Source: Arachnia rubra
GTDB lineage: Bacteria; Actinomycetota; Actinomycetes; Propionibacteriales; Propionibacteriaceae
NCBI RefSeq assembly: GCF_019973735.1
Contig: NZ_AP024463.1
Span: 496,001-560,000 of the forward strand
Length of the DNA: 64,000 nt
Reading direction: 5' to 3'
The notes beneath the pieces are model-generated. The model made no database searches. It was not told the origin of the DNA and saw only the letters and a program-made list of their open reading frames with translations. The position numbers and the translations under genes are program-made. This document shows, one piece after another, positions 56,995 through 64,000 of this stretch. The number at the start of each line of letters is the position of its first letter. Positions within the stretch are counted from its first letter, which is position 1.

Positions 56995-59487
56995 ATGTTC
57001 GAACGCTTCACTGATCGCGCCCGCCGCGTCATCGTGCTGGCGCAGGATGAGGCCAAGCTGTTAAACCACAACTACATCGGAACGGAACACCTGCTGCTCG
57101 GCCTCATCCATGAGGGCGAGGGTGTGGCTGCCAAGGCGCTGGAACAGATGGGAATCTCCCTACAGGCCGCGCGTGAGCAGGTGGTCGAGATCATGGGCCA
57201 GGGCCAGCAGGTGCCTTCCGGTCACATCCCGTTCTCGCCGCGCGCCAAACGCGTGCTGGAGCTTTCACTGCGGGAGGCCCTGCAGATGAACCACAACTAC
57301 ATCGGCACCGAGCACATCCTGCTCGGGCTGGTGCGGGAGGGCGAGGGGGTGGCCGCCCAGGTACTCCTGAAGCTCGGTGCCGACCTCGGCCGAGTGCGCT
57401 CCACCGTCATCCAGCTGCTTGCCGGGTACCAGGGCAAGGAGGCGTCCATGGCGGGCGCCCCGGAGGCCGGGCCGGAGAAGTCCAGCTCCCAGGTGCTCGA
57501 CCAGTTCGGCCGTAACCTCACCCAGGCTGCTCGCGAGAACCGCCTGGACCCGGTGATCGGCCGCGTCAGCGAGATCGAGCGGGTCATGACGGTGCTCAGC
57601 CGCCGTACCAAGAACAACCCGGTGCTGATCGGCGAGCCGGGTGTCGGCAAGACCGCCGTCGTCGAGGGCCTGAGCCAGGCCATCGTCCGCGGCGACGTCC
57701 CGGAGACCCTGCGCGACAAGCAGATCTACACCCTCGACCTGGGGGCGCTGGTGGCAGGTTCCCGGTACCGCGGTGACTTCGAGGAGCGCCTGAAGAAGGT
57801 CCTCAAGGAGATCAAGACCCGCGGTGACATCATGCTCTTCATCGACGAGATCCACACCCTCGTCGGTGCCGGCGCAGCCGAGGGGGCCATCGACGCTGCC
57901 AGTATCCTCAAGCCCATGCTGGCCCGCGGCGAGCTGCAGACTATCGGCGCCACCACCCTCGACGAGTACCGCAAGCACATCGAGAAGGACGCCGCCCTGG
58001 AGCGCCGGTTCCAGCCGATCCAGGTGGCAGAGCCCTCCGTGGCGCTCACCATCGACATCCTCAAGGGTCTGCGCGACCGCTATGAGGCGCACCACCGGAT
58101 CACCATCACTGACGAGGCCCTCGCGGCCGCGGCGACGATGGCAGACCGCTACATCCAGGACCGGTTCCTGCCCGACAAGGCCATCGACCTGATCGACGAG
58201 GCTGGGGCCCGGCTGCGCATCCAGCGGATGACCGCGCCACCGGACCTGCGGGAGTTCGACGAGCAGATCGCCAAGCTGAAGGTGGAGAAGGACGCCGCCA
58301 TCGACGCCCAGGATTTCGAGACCGCTGCTCGCTTGCGTGATGACGTCACCCGCATCCAGGCACAGCGCGCGGAGAAGGAGGAGGCCTGGAAGCAGGGCGA
58401 CTCCGACATCCCCGCCGTGGTAGGCGAGGAGGAGATCGCGGTCGTGCTCTCCGGCAGCACCGGCATCCCGGTGTTCAAGCTGACGGAGGAGGAGTCGGCG
58501 CGCCTGCTGCGCATGGAGCAGGAGCTTGGGAAGCGCTACATCGGGCAGGAAGACGCCGTCAAGGCCCTCGCCCGCTCGATCCGCCGCACCCGCGCCGGCC
58601 TGAAGGATCCGAAGCGCCCCTCCGGCTCCTTCATCTTCGCCGGGCCCTCGGGCGTCGGCAAGACGGAGCTCACCAAGGCGCTCACCGAGTTCCTGTTCGG
58701 GGACGAGGACGCGCTGATCACCCTCGACATGAGCGAGTACTCCGAGAAGCACACCGCTTCTAGGATGTTCGGCTCCCCGCCCGGGTACGTCGGGTACGAG
58801 GAGGGTGGCCAGCTCACCGAGAAGGTGCGCCGCAAGCCGTTCTCCGTCGTGCTCTTCGACGAGATCGAGAAGGCGCACCCCGACATCTTCAACTCGCTGC
58901 TGCAGATCCTCGACGAGGGACGTCTCACCGACGCCCAGGGCCGGGTGGTGGACTTCAAGAACACCGTCATCGTGATGACCACCAACCTGGGGTCGCGTGA
59001 CATCAGCAAGGGCGTCAACCTCGGCTTCTCGCGGGCCGGGGACGAGGCCTCCAGCTACGAGAAGATGAAGGCGAAGGTCTCCGACGAGCTAAAGCAGCAC
59101 TTCCGTCCTGAGTTCCTGAACCGCGTCGACGAGATCGTCGTGTTCCACCAGCTCACGCAGTCCGACATCGAGCAGATCGTGGACCTGATGGTGGCGCAGA
59201 TCGAGACCCGCCTGGCGGACCGGGACATGGGCATCGAGCTGACCCCGGCTGCGAAGACCCTCATCGCCAAGCGCGGCTTCGACCCGGTGCTCGGAGCCCG
59301 GCCGTTGCGTCGCGCTATCCAGCGCGACATTGAGGACGTGCTCGCCGAGAAAATCCTCTTCGGTGAGCTGGCCGCAGGTCAGATCGTCCAGGTCGACGCC
59401 GCCGAGGAGGGTGCTGAGCTGCCGTTCAAGTTCACAGGGGTCGCGAAGACTCCCGCTGAGCTTCCGGCAACCGATCCCGTCGAGTGA
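56995..59487 (+). CDS. clpC: Clp protease ATPase subunit ClpC
   Basis: The 830-aa AAA+ unfoldase delivers substrates to ClpP. Two Clp N repeats (residues 1-140), AAA-1 with [14 protein letters not shown], a middle coiled-coil/UVR-like segment ([23 protein letters not shown]) and AAA-2 with [14 protein letters not shown] and a C-terminal D2-small domain are visible. Length is typical. A terminator follows at 59505-59537. It is essential in many actinobacteria, and the L/F-transferase at 14 kb may feed it substrates by the N-end rule. Confidence 0.97.
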   Translation: MFERFTDRARRVIVLAQDEAKLLNHNYIGTEHLLLGLIHEGEGVAAKALEQMGISLQAAREQVVEIMGQGQQVPSGHIPFSPRAKRVLELSLREALQMNHNYIGTEHILLGLVREGEGVAAQVLLKLGADLGRVRSTVIQLLAGYQGKEASMAGAPEAGPEKSSSQVLDQFGRNLTQAARENRLDPVIGRVSEIERVMTVLSRRTKNNPVLIGEPGVGKTAVVEGLSQAIVRGDVPETLRDKQIYTLDLGALVAGSRYRGDFEERLKKVLKEIKTRGDIMLFIDEIHTLVGAGAAEGAIDAASILKPMLARGELQTIGATTLDEYRKHIEKDAALERRFQPIQVAEPSVALTIDILKGLRDRYEAHHRITITDEALAAAATMADRYIQDRFLPDKAIDLIDEAGARLRIQRMTAPPDLREFDEQIAKLKVEKDAAIDAQDFETAARLRDDVTRIQAQRAEKEEAWKQGDSDIPAVVGEEEIAVVLSGSTGIPVFKLTEEESARLLRMEQELGKRYIGQEDAVKALARSIRRTRAGLKDPKRPSGSFIFAGPSGVGKTELTKALTEFLFGDEDALITLDMSEYSEKHTASRMFGSPPGYVGYEEGGQLTEKVRRKPFSVVLFDEIEKAHPDIFNSLLQILDEGRLTDAQGRVVDFKNTVIVMTTNLGSRDISKGVNLGFSRAGDEASSYEKMKAKVSDELKQHFRPEFLNRVDEIVVFHQLTQSDIEQIVDLMVAQIETRLADRDMGIELTPAAKTLIAKRGFDPVLGARPLRRAIQRDIEDVLAEKILFGELAAGQIVQVDAAEEGAELPFKFTGVAKTPAELPATDPVE

Positions 59488-59504
59488 CCGGTCGCTGAGC
59501 GATC

Positions 59505-59537
59505 AGGCCCCGGCCTCCATCTTGGAGGCCGGGGCCT
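59505..59537 (+). terminator. terminator between clpC and disA
   Basis: A perfect 14-bp stem AGGCCCCGGCCTCC/GGAGGCCGGGGCCT with loop ATCTT and a following T-rich tract (TTTGCCTTTT) serves both convergent genes. Confidence 0.88.
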
Positions 59538-59576
59538 TTGCCTTTTCACGGTGTTGCGTGGTCTGTCCTGGGGTTG

Positions 59577-60638
59577 TCAGACGGGGGCCTGCGGGCGGGC
59601 GTAGGCGGCCTCGGTGATGCGCAGTAGGGCGTCACGGATCAGGCGTGCCCGTGCCGCACCGATGCCGTCTATCTGCTGTAGCTCCGAGACGGAGACGCTG
59701 AACAGCTCCTGCAGCGAGAACCGGTCGATCAGTTTCGTGACCAGGCCTTCCGGCAGGCGTCCCACGGAGATCAGCAGGCGTGCGCCGCGGCTGTGGACGG
59801 GGGCCTCAAGGTAGGGCGAGTCCCCGAACCCGATGCGTTCCGCCACGAGCTGGGAGCTGAGCAGCTCCTCGGCAGAGAGGCTGTGCAGCGGTTCCAGGGT
59901 GAAGTCGGCCGGGGTGGGGAGGTTGTGGGAGTAGTCGGTCGCCAGCTGGCCGTCCAGGCCGGTGAACTCGCCCACCAGCTCCGCGTGCTGCAGGGCGATG
60001 AGACGCCCCTCGACGCCGAGGGTGTCGATGTGGAACTGGGTTTCGGCTGACAGGCGCCTGGTCATCTCGAAACGCTGGGCGACGAGCACCAGGCTCCGGA
60101 TCGTGACCTGCTCGCCGACCTCCAGGGCGTTGAACTGGTGGAGGATATCGCCCAAGCGGTCGACGAAACGCGCCAGCGTTGCCAGGGTCTGGTTGGCGCG
60201 GCTGATCATCTGGCCCGAGGTCTCCACCGGGTGCCGGTCGCCGTCCATGAAGAGCGAGATCGTGGACATCGACGCCGACACCGTCACAACCGGGACGCCG
60301 GAGGCCTGGGCGGTGCGGTCCGCTGAGCGGTGCCGGGTGCCGGTCTCGGCGGTGGGTAGGTCACCTGCCGGGACGAGGTGTACGCCGGCGGCGATGATGC
60401 GGCTGAGGTCGTTGGAGAGGATGATGGCGCCGTCGAGCTTTGCCAGCTCCCGCAGCGCCTGGGGCGTGAAATCTACGTTGAGCTGGAATCCGCCGGTGGA
60501 GACCTGCTGCACCTTCGCGTTGTTGCCAAGCACGACCAGTGCTCCTGTGCGGCCGTGCAGGATGCGGTCCAGGCCGGCGCGCAGTGGAGTGCCCGGCGCG
60601 AGGCGTCGCTGATACTGGCGGAGCCGGTCCCGCTTCAT
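59577..60638 (-). CDS. disA: DNA integrity scanning diadenylate cyclase
   Basis: The 353-aa protein synthesises c-di-AMP and scans DNA. The N-terminal DAC domain has LDGAIILS and TGTRHRSADR (RHRSA). A helical spine and a C-terminal HhH DNA-binding domain (LQQIDGIGAARARLIRDAL) follow. ATG 60638 with AGGAGGG upstream is chosen; the longer ORF to 60680 adds only a leader. It normally follows radA directly; here a toxin-antitoxin segment separates them. Confidence 0.93.
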   Translation of the reverse strand: MKRDRLRQYQRRLAPGTPLRAGLDRILHGRTGALVVLGNNAKVQQVSTGGFQLNVDFTPQALRELAKLDGAIILSNDLSRIIAAGVHLVPAGDLPTAETGTRHRSADRTAQASGVPVVTVSASMSTISLFMDGDRHPVETSGQMISRANQTLATLARFVDRLGDILHQFNALEVGEQVTIRSLVLVAQRFEMTRRLSAETQFHIDTLGVEGRLIALQHAELVGEFTGLDGQLATDYSHNLPTPADFTLEPLHSLSAEELLSSQLVAERIGFGDSPYLEAPVHSRGARLLISVGRLPEGLVTKLIDRFSLQELFSVSVSELQQIDGIGAARARLIRDALLRITEAAYARPQAPV

Positions 60639-60801
60639 TTCCCTCCTGAGCGCTAGGTTTCGGAGCAAGTTTAGGTGCACCCGTGACAGTCGATAGGCCG
60701 TGGGGTCAGGCGCGCCTGAGACGTCGATTGTCTTCCGGTGCTTGGATGATGTTGTCAGATTCGTCCTGCCCGTCTAGTGTCCTGTTGGGTAGACTCGGGT
60801 C

Positions 60802-61041
60802 ATGGCATCGGATACTGCAACTTTGATTCGAGACGCTCTTGCGCTCGATGTTGATCAGCGTGCGGTGGTCGCTAACGCGTTGCTCGGTAGCATCCACGGC
60901 GCCGGTGATGGGGCGAGTGAGGTTGATGATGCGTGGCGTGTCGAAGTGTCTAAGCGACTCGATGAGATGCGTTCTGGTGCGGTTGAGCTGATGGATGCTG
61001 AGGAGTTCTTCGCGCAGGTGCGTGCTTCCCTCACCGCATGA
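60802..61041 (+). CDS. addiction-module antitoxin (PF09720-type)
   Basis: The 79-aa protein begins LIRDALALDVDQRAVVANALLGSI and has the helical DDAWRVEVSKRLDEM segment with the AVELMDAEEFFAQVR tail typical of unstable antitoxins (addiction module component). A -10 TAGACT ends 6 bp before the ATG, so it may be leaderless. The adjoining toxin gene is truncated, so the antitoxin may be an orphan. Confidence 0.82.
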   Translation: MASDTATLIRDALALDVDQRAVVANALLGSIHGAGDGASEVDDAWRVEVSKRLDEMRSGAVELMDAEEFFAQVRASLTA

Positions 61042-61256
61042 GGCTGGTTCAGCAGGTACACCCTGAGGCGGCCGCCGAGTTCAGAGCTGCCGTGGATTGG
61101 TATGAGAAACAAGAACCTGGGATTGGTCTGAGGTTCATTGACCGTACCTTGCAGGCCCGAGAAGATATCACCCAGTGGCCGGGCGCCGCAGGTCGAGGAT
61201 GCCCAGCGCGTCGGCCAGGGTGTCGACCTCTACGACCTTCAGGCCGGCCAGCTTAG
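61038..61256 (+). pseudogene. truncated RelE/ParE-type toxin
   Basis: It overlaps the antitoxin by 4 bp (ATGA). Residues 1-50 (VHPEAAAEFRAAVDWYEKQEPGIGLRFIDRTLQA) match the N-terminal half of RelE/ParE toxins. The expected C-terminal part with the Arg-rich beta hairpin and FPY motif is missing; instead the frame runs into the 3' end of radA (stop at 61168 on the other strand). The toxin is thus probably inactive. Confidence 0.75.
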
Positions 61257-62547
61257 GCACCCTCACCGTGACATCCCGCGACCCGCGGGGCACCAGCGCC
61301 AGATCGAAGCCGAGCCGGGCTGCCTCCGCCAGGCGGCGCTCAGTGCCCGGGACGCGCCGCAGGTCCCCGGCCAGGCCCACCTCGCCGAGCGCCAGGAGGC
61401 GCTGCGGATGCTGCCGGTCCAGTGCAGCCGAGGCCACTGCGACCGCCACCGCCAGGTCGACCGACGGATCCGTCACCTTGGCTCCGCCGACGGTGGACGC
61501 ATAGACATCTGACTGGCTGAGCGGCAGCCGGGCCTTGCGTTCCAGCACCGCCAGGACCATGGCGATGCGGGACGCGTCGAGGCCGTGGGTGGCGCGTTTC
61601 GGTGAGTTCCCAGGGGCCGGGGCGACGAGCGCCTGCACCTCCGCCAGCAGCGGGCGGCGGCCCTGGAGGGTCACGGTGACGCACGTGCCGGGCACGGGGG
61701 TGGAATGGACGGTGGTGAACAGGCCGGAGGGATCCGGCACCTCGACGATGCCGCTTTCGCTCATCTCGAAGCAGCCCACCTCGTCGGCCGGGCCGAAGCG
61801 GTTTTTCGTGGCCCGCACCATGCGGAAGCCGGAGTGGCGGTCTCCCTCGAAGCTGAGCACGACGTCGACCAGATGCTCCATGGTCCGCGGCCCGGCGATG
61901 GAGCCGTCCTTCGTCACGTGCCCGACGATCAGCACCGCCAGGTTCCGGTTTTTCGCGACCCGGGCCAGCGCGCCGGTCACCTCCCGGACCTGCGCCGGCC
62001 CGCCGGGGGTGCCGTCGGCTCCGGACGCGGAGATCGTCTGGACCGAGTCGACGATCAGCAGCGACGGTGAGATCTCCTCCACGTGCCCCAGTACGGTCGC
62101 GAGGTCGTTCTCGCTGGCCAGGAACAGGTCATCGTGGACGGCACCGGTGCGTGCGGCACGCAGTTTCACCTGTGACGCCGACTCCTCCCCGGAGATGTAC
62201 AGGGTGGTCTCGCCCGTGCCCGCCCACTTTGCCGCGACGTCGATCAGGAGCGTCGACTTGCCCACCCCCGGCTCACCGGCCAGCAGCACGACCGCCCCGG
62301 GTACCAGGCCGTCGCCCAGCACCCGGTCCAGCTCCTCGATGCCGGTGCGTTTGCGGCGGGCATCATCGGTGGGGACCTGCGAGATGCGCTGGGCTGACCG
62401 CGACGGGGTGGCGGCTGTCACCTTCGCCAGCTTCGGGGCACCCCGCTCCACGACACTGCCCCACGCCTGGCATTCGCCACAGCGGCCCACCCAGCGGGCT
62501 GTGGTCCAGCCGCACTCGGTGCACTGGAAGGAATCCTGTTTGGCCAT
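61168..62547 (-). CDS. radA: DNA repair protein RadA
   Basis: The 459-aa protein aids branch migration in recombination. The zinc finger CTECGWTTARWVGRCGEC is at residues about 9-26, the RecA-like domain has GEPGVGKSTLL, the KNRFG motif (TKNRFGPADEVG) is intact and the C-terminal Lon-like domain follows (DPSVDLAVAVAVASAAL). The last residues overlap the toxin remnant. The start ATG 62547 gives the family N-terminus. Confidence 0.95.
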   Translation of the reverse strand: MAKQDSFQCTECGWTTARWVGRCGECQAWGSVVERGAPKLAKVTAATPSRSAQRISQVPTDDARRKRTGIEELDRVLGDGLVPGAVVLLAGEPGVGKSTLLIDVAAKWAGTGETTLYISGEESASQVKLRAARTGAVHDDLFLASENDLATVLGHVEEISPSLLIVDSVQTISASGADGTPGGPAQVREVTGALARVAKNRNLAVLIVGHVTKDGSIAGPRTMEHLVDVVLSFEGDRHSGFRMVRATKNRFGPADEVGCFEMSESGIVEVPDPSGLFTTVHSTPVPGTCVTVTLQGRRPLLAEVQALVAPAPGNSPKRATHGLDASRIAMVLAVLERKARLPLSQSDVYASTVGGAKVTDPSVDLAVAVAVASAALDRQHPQRLLALGEVGLAGDLRRVPGTERRLAEAARLGFDLALVPRGSRDVTVRVPKLAGLKVVEVDTLADALGILDLRRPATG

Positions 62548-62599
62548 GCCGCGGAGTCTATGGGGCAGTGCCGACAAAACCAGCGCACCGGGCTCAGCG

Positions 62600-63238
62600 T
62601 CAGATGACGACGGTGCCCTTTTCCGGCGACTCGAACGTCACCTGGGTGATGCCCGGATGGCCGTTGGGGGCGATCAGCTGCAGCTGCACCCCGTCGAGCC
62701 GGTCCGCGACAGGGACCCCCAGCCACTCGGACAGGCGCTCCGCGGAGCCGGAGATCTGGATCTGCGCCAGGCGCAAGTCGGAGACCAGGGCGGTGGGGCG
62801 CAGCAGCGCCTCCGAGATCCACTGCAGGAAGAACGGGAGTTGTGGGTCCGCCATCAGGCCCTTCATCCCCAGCTGGCACCACTCCAGGTGCCGGCCGTCG
62901 GGAAACTGCCGGGAACCGGGAGCGGCGGGGCGTTCCAGCCGCGTCTCGAAGGGCGTGATGTCATCGACGCTGACAGCCCAGCCCAGCCAGCCACCGCCCA
63001 TCTCGGAGCGGGCACGCACCGCCTGCCCGAAGGGGGCCTTCTCGGCGGCGGGATGGTCGAGGACCTCGACGACCTCGAGATAGCGGGCATCCGCGAGCGG
63101 AATGATGTGGTTCCGGGTCCCGAAACGCGGGTGGAAACCACCCTCCCTGAAGCTGGTCCCCAGTCTTTCTGCCAGGTGGGCGGCATCGGCGTTGATGCCC
63201 TGCGGTCCACTGGCGAAGATGATGTGGTCGACATGCAT
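62600..63238 (-). CDS. VOC/glyoxalase-like domain protein
   Basis: From ATG 63238 (MHVDHIIFASG) the product is 212 aa. The first strand, FHPRFGTRNHIIPLADARYLEVVEVLD and the second half with LVSDLRLAQIQISGSAERL fit the glyoxalase-like_dom PF13468 pattern. The N-terminal His and Glu of metal sites (HVDH, YLEVVEV) are present. Substrate is unknown. It is upstream of radA on the same strand by 52 bp. Confidence 0.82.
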   Translation of the reverse strand: MHVDHIIFASGPQGINADAAHLAERLGTSFREGGFHPRFGTRNHIIPLADARYLEVVEVLDHPAAEKAPFGQAVRARSEMGGGWLGWAVSVDDITPFETRLERPAAPGSRQFPDGRHLEWCQLGMKGLMADPQLPFFLQWISEALLRPTALVSDLRLAQIQISGSAERLSEWLGVPVADRLDGVQLQLIAPNGHPGITQVTFESPEKGTVVI

Positions 63239-63422
63239 GCCCTCATTCTGCCTTTCCGGTATGCCGTGTCCCAATCGGGGGCGCGTCCCGCCGGGGGAAG
63301 GGCTGTTGAGGGGAATAGGCCGGTGCGGGCCGCCTCAGTGATCAGCACTGGCCGTCCTACCGGCCGGCCTTTTCGCACCGCCGGGCCGCGGTGCTTACGC
63401 GGTGGGCGCTAGGGTTGGGGCC

Positions 63423-64000
63423 GTGCCTGATCCTGCGATCCTGCTCTCCACCACCTCGGTCTACCCCGACACCACGGCCAGCGCCTTCGACTACGCAGCT
63501 GAACTGGGGTTCGACGGGGTGGAGCTGATGGTCGGCGTCGACCAGGTCAGCCTCGACATCGAGGCGATCATGGCGCTCAGCGACCGCTACGGGGTCCCGG
63601 TGCGGTCCCTCCACGCCCCGACGCTGCTGATCACGCAGCGAGCCTGGGGCAGCGACCCATGGGAGAAGCTGAGGCGCTCCGCCGAGGCAGCGAAACGCCT
63701 GGGCGCCGACGTCGTCGTGGTGCATCCGCCCTTCCGGTGGCAGCGCAGCTATGGCAACGGGTTCGTCAGGGGCATCCGCGACCTGAACCGCACCTCGGGG
63801 GTGACGTTCGCCGTCGAGAACATGTACCCGTGGCGCACCCCGGCGGGGTCGCTGGCGGCCTACTCGCCCGGCTGGGATCCAACCGGCCTCGACTACGACC
63901 ACCTCACCCTCGACCTCAGCCACGCCTCCACAGCCCAGCTAAGGTCCCTCGACCTGGTGGAGCTGTGGGGCGATCGCCTGACCCACGTCCACCTGACCGA
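63423..64000 (+). CDS. sugar phosphate isomerase/epimerase-like TIM-barrel protein (partial)
   Basis: The gene starts at GTG 63423 and runs off the window, so no stop is seen. 192 codons are visible. The N-terminal strands read LLSTTSVYPDTTASAFDYAAELGFDGVELMV, followed by [23 protein letters not shown] (metal-ligand Glu) and LDLSHAS and DRLTHVHLT, the pattern of AP-endonuclease-2-like isomerases. A -10 TAGGGT lies 7 bp before the GTG, so it is probably leaderless. It diverges from the VOC gene. Confidence 0.85.
   Translation, partial: MPDPAILLSTTSVYPDTTASAFDYAAELGFDGVELMVGVDQVSLDIEAIMALSDRYGVPVRSLHAPTLLITQRAWGSDPWEKLRRSAEAAKRLGADVVVVHPPFRWQRSYGNGFVRGIRDLNRTSGVTFAVENMYPWRTPAGSLAAYSPGWDPTGLDYDHLTLDLSHASTAQLRSLDLVELWGDRLTHVHLT

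Noticed and set aside
57265..58878. 537-codon ORF opposite clpC
   Set aside because: Antisense frame of clpC; ordinary for high-GC genes.

Overview
The window is a high-GC actinobacterial chromosome segment. The organism is most likely a member of the Propionibacteriaceae; an Arachnia-like genus is my guess and was not tested. The grounds are the mutA-mutB methylmalonyl-CoA mutase pair, Lsr2, a WblA/WhiB4-type WhiB protein next to a RidA gene, the actinobacterial Tad/helicase neighbourhood, and the ftsH-folE-folP-folB-folK-DUF3180 cluster. Many genes look leaderless: a TAnnnT -10 hexamer ends about 6-8 nt before the start codon.

Layout. 1-5.4 kb: the end of a Q/P/G-repeat membrane protein, a hypothetical gene, a DUF1707 membrane protein, a 560-bp intergenic region with two related DnaA-box-like modules, and an MprAB-type two-component system. 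5.7-11.2 kb: a low-molecular-weight protein-tyrosine phosphatase, ornithine carbamoyltransferase, and a three-gene 2-oxo acid dehydrogenase operon (E1alpha, E1beta, E2; no E3) behind a tandem palindromic operator. 11.3-18.6 kb: a DUF4282 protein, alanine racemase, EcsC-like protein, L/F-transferase, a WXG100-like helical protein, pheA, serS and a HAD phosphatase. 18.7-23 kb: an unusual WhiB-HTH protein, then the wblA, DUF4177, ridA and CoA-type Nudix group, a holin-like membrane protein and a methyltransferase.

23.1-30.8 kb: a Tad/Flp pilus or secretion locus (CpaE-like Ssd, TadA ATPase, TadB, TadC, Flp-like pilin, two TadE-like pseudopilins) with a DUF1998 helicase in the middle. 30.9-35.6 kb: an N-methylase-type SAM methyltransferase, a secreted leucine-rich-repeat protein with an incomplete LPxTG tail, and two membrane proteins. 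35.9-38.6 kb: an accessory patch of lower GC with a serine hydrolase and a DUF4143 ATPase. 38.8-47 kb: mutBA, a split Tm-1-type operon (UPF0261, TIM-barrel, SRPBCC), a histidine phosphatase and hpt.

47-49 kb: an ECF41 sigma factor/flavoprotein module, with its own ECF41-type promoter, lies between hpt and ftsH, which are usually neighbours. 49.2-54.9 kb: ftsH, the folate operon and a coiled-coil membrane protein. 54.9-59.5 kb: a 1-kb region with decayed coding sequence, then lsr2 and clpC. 59.6-64 kb: disA and radA separated by a toxin-antitoxin remnant, a glyoxalase-fold protein and the start of a sugar-phosphate isomerase-like gene that runs off the window.

Most of the window is housekeeping or well-known actinobacterial genes. 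The parts most worth following up are the tandem operator of the dehydrogenase operon, the helically phased repeats in front of the pilin, the ECF41 module, the DnaA-box-like modules with compensating stems, and the WhiB-HTH protein.
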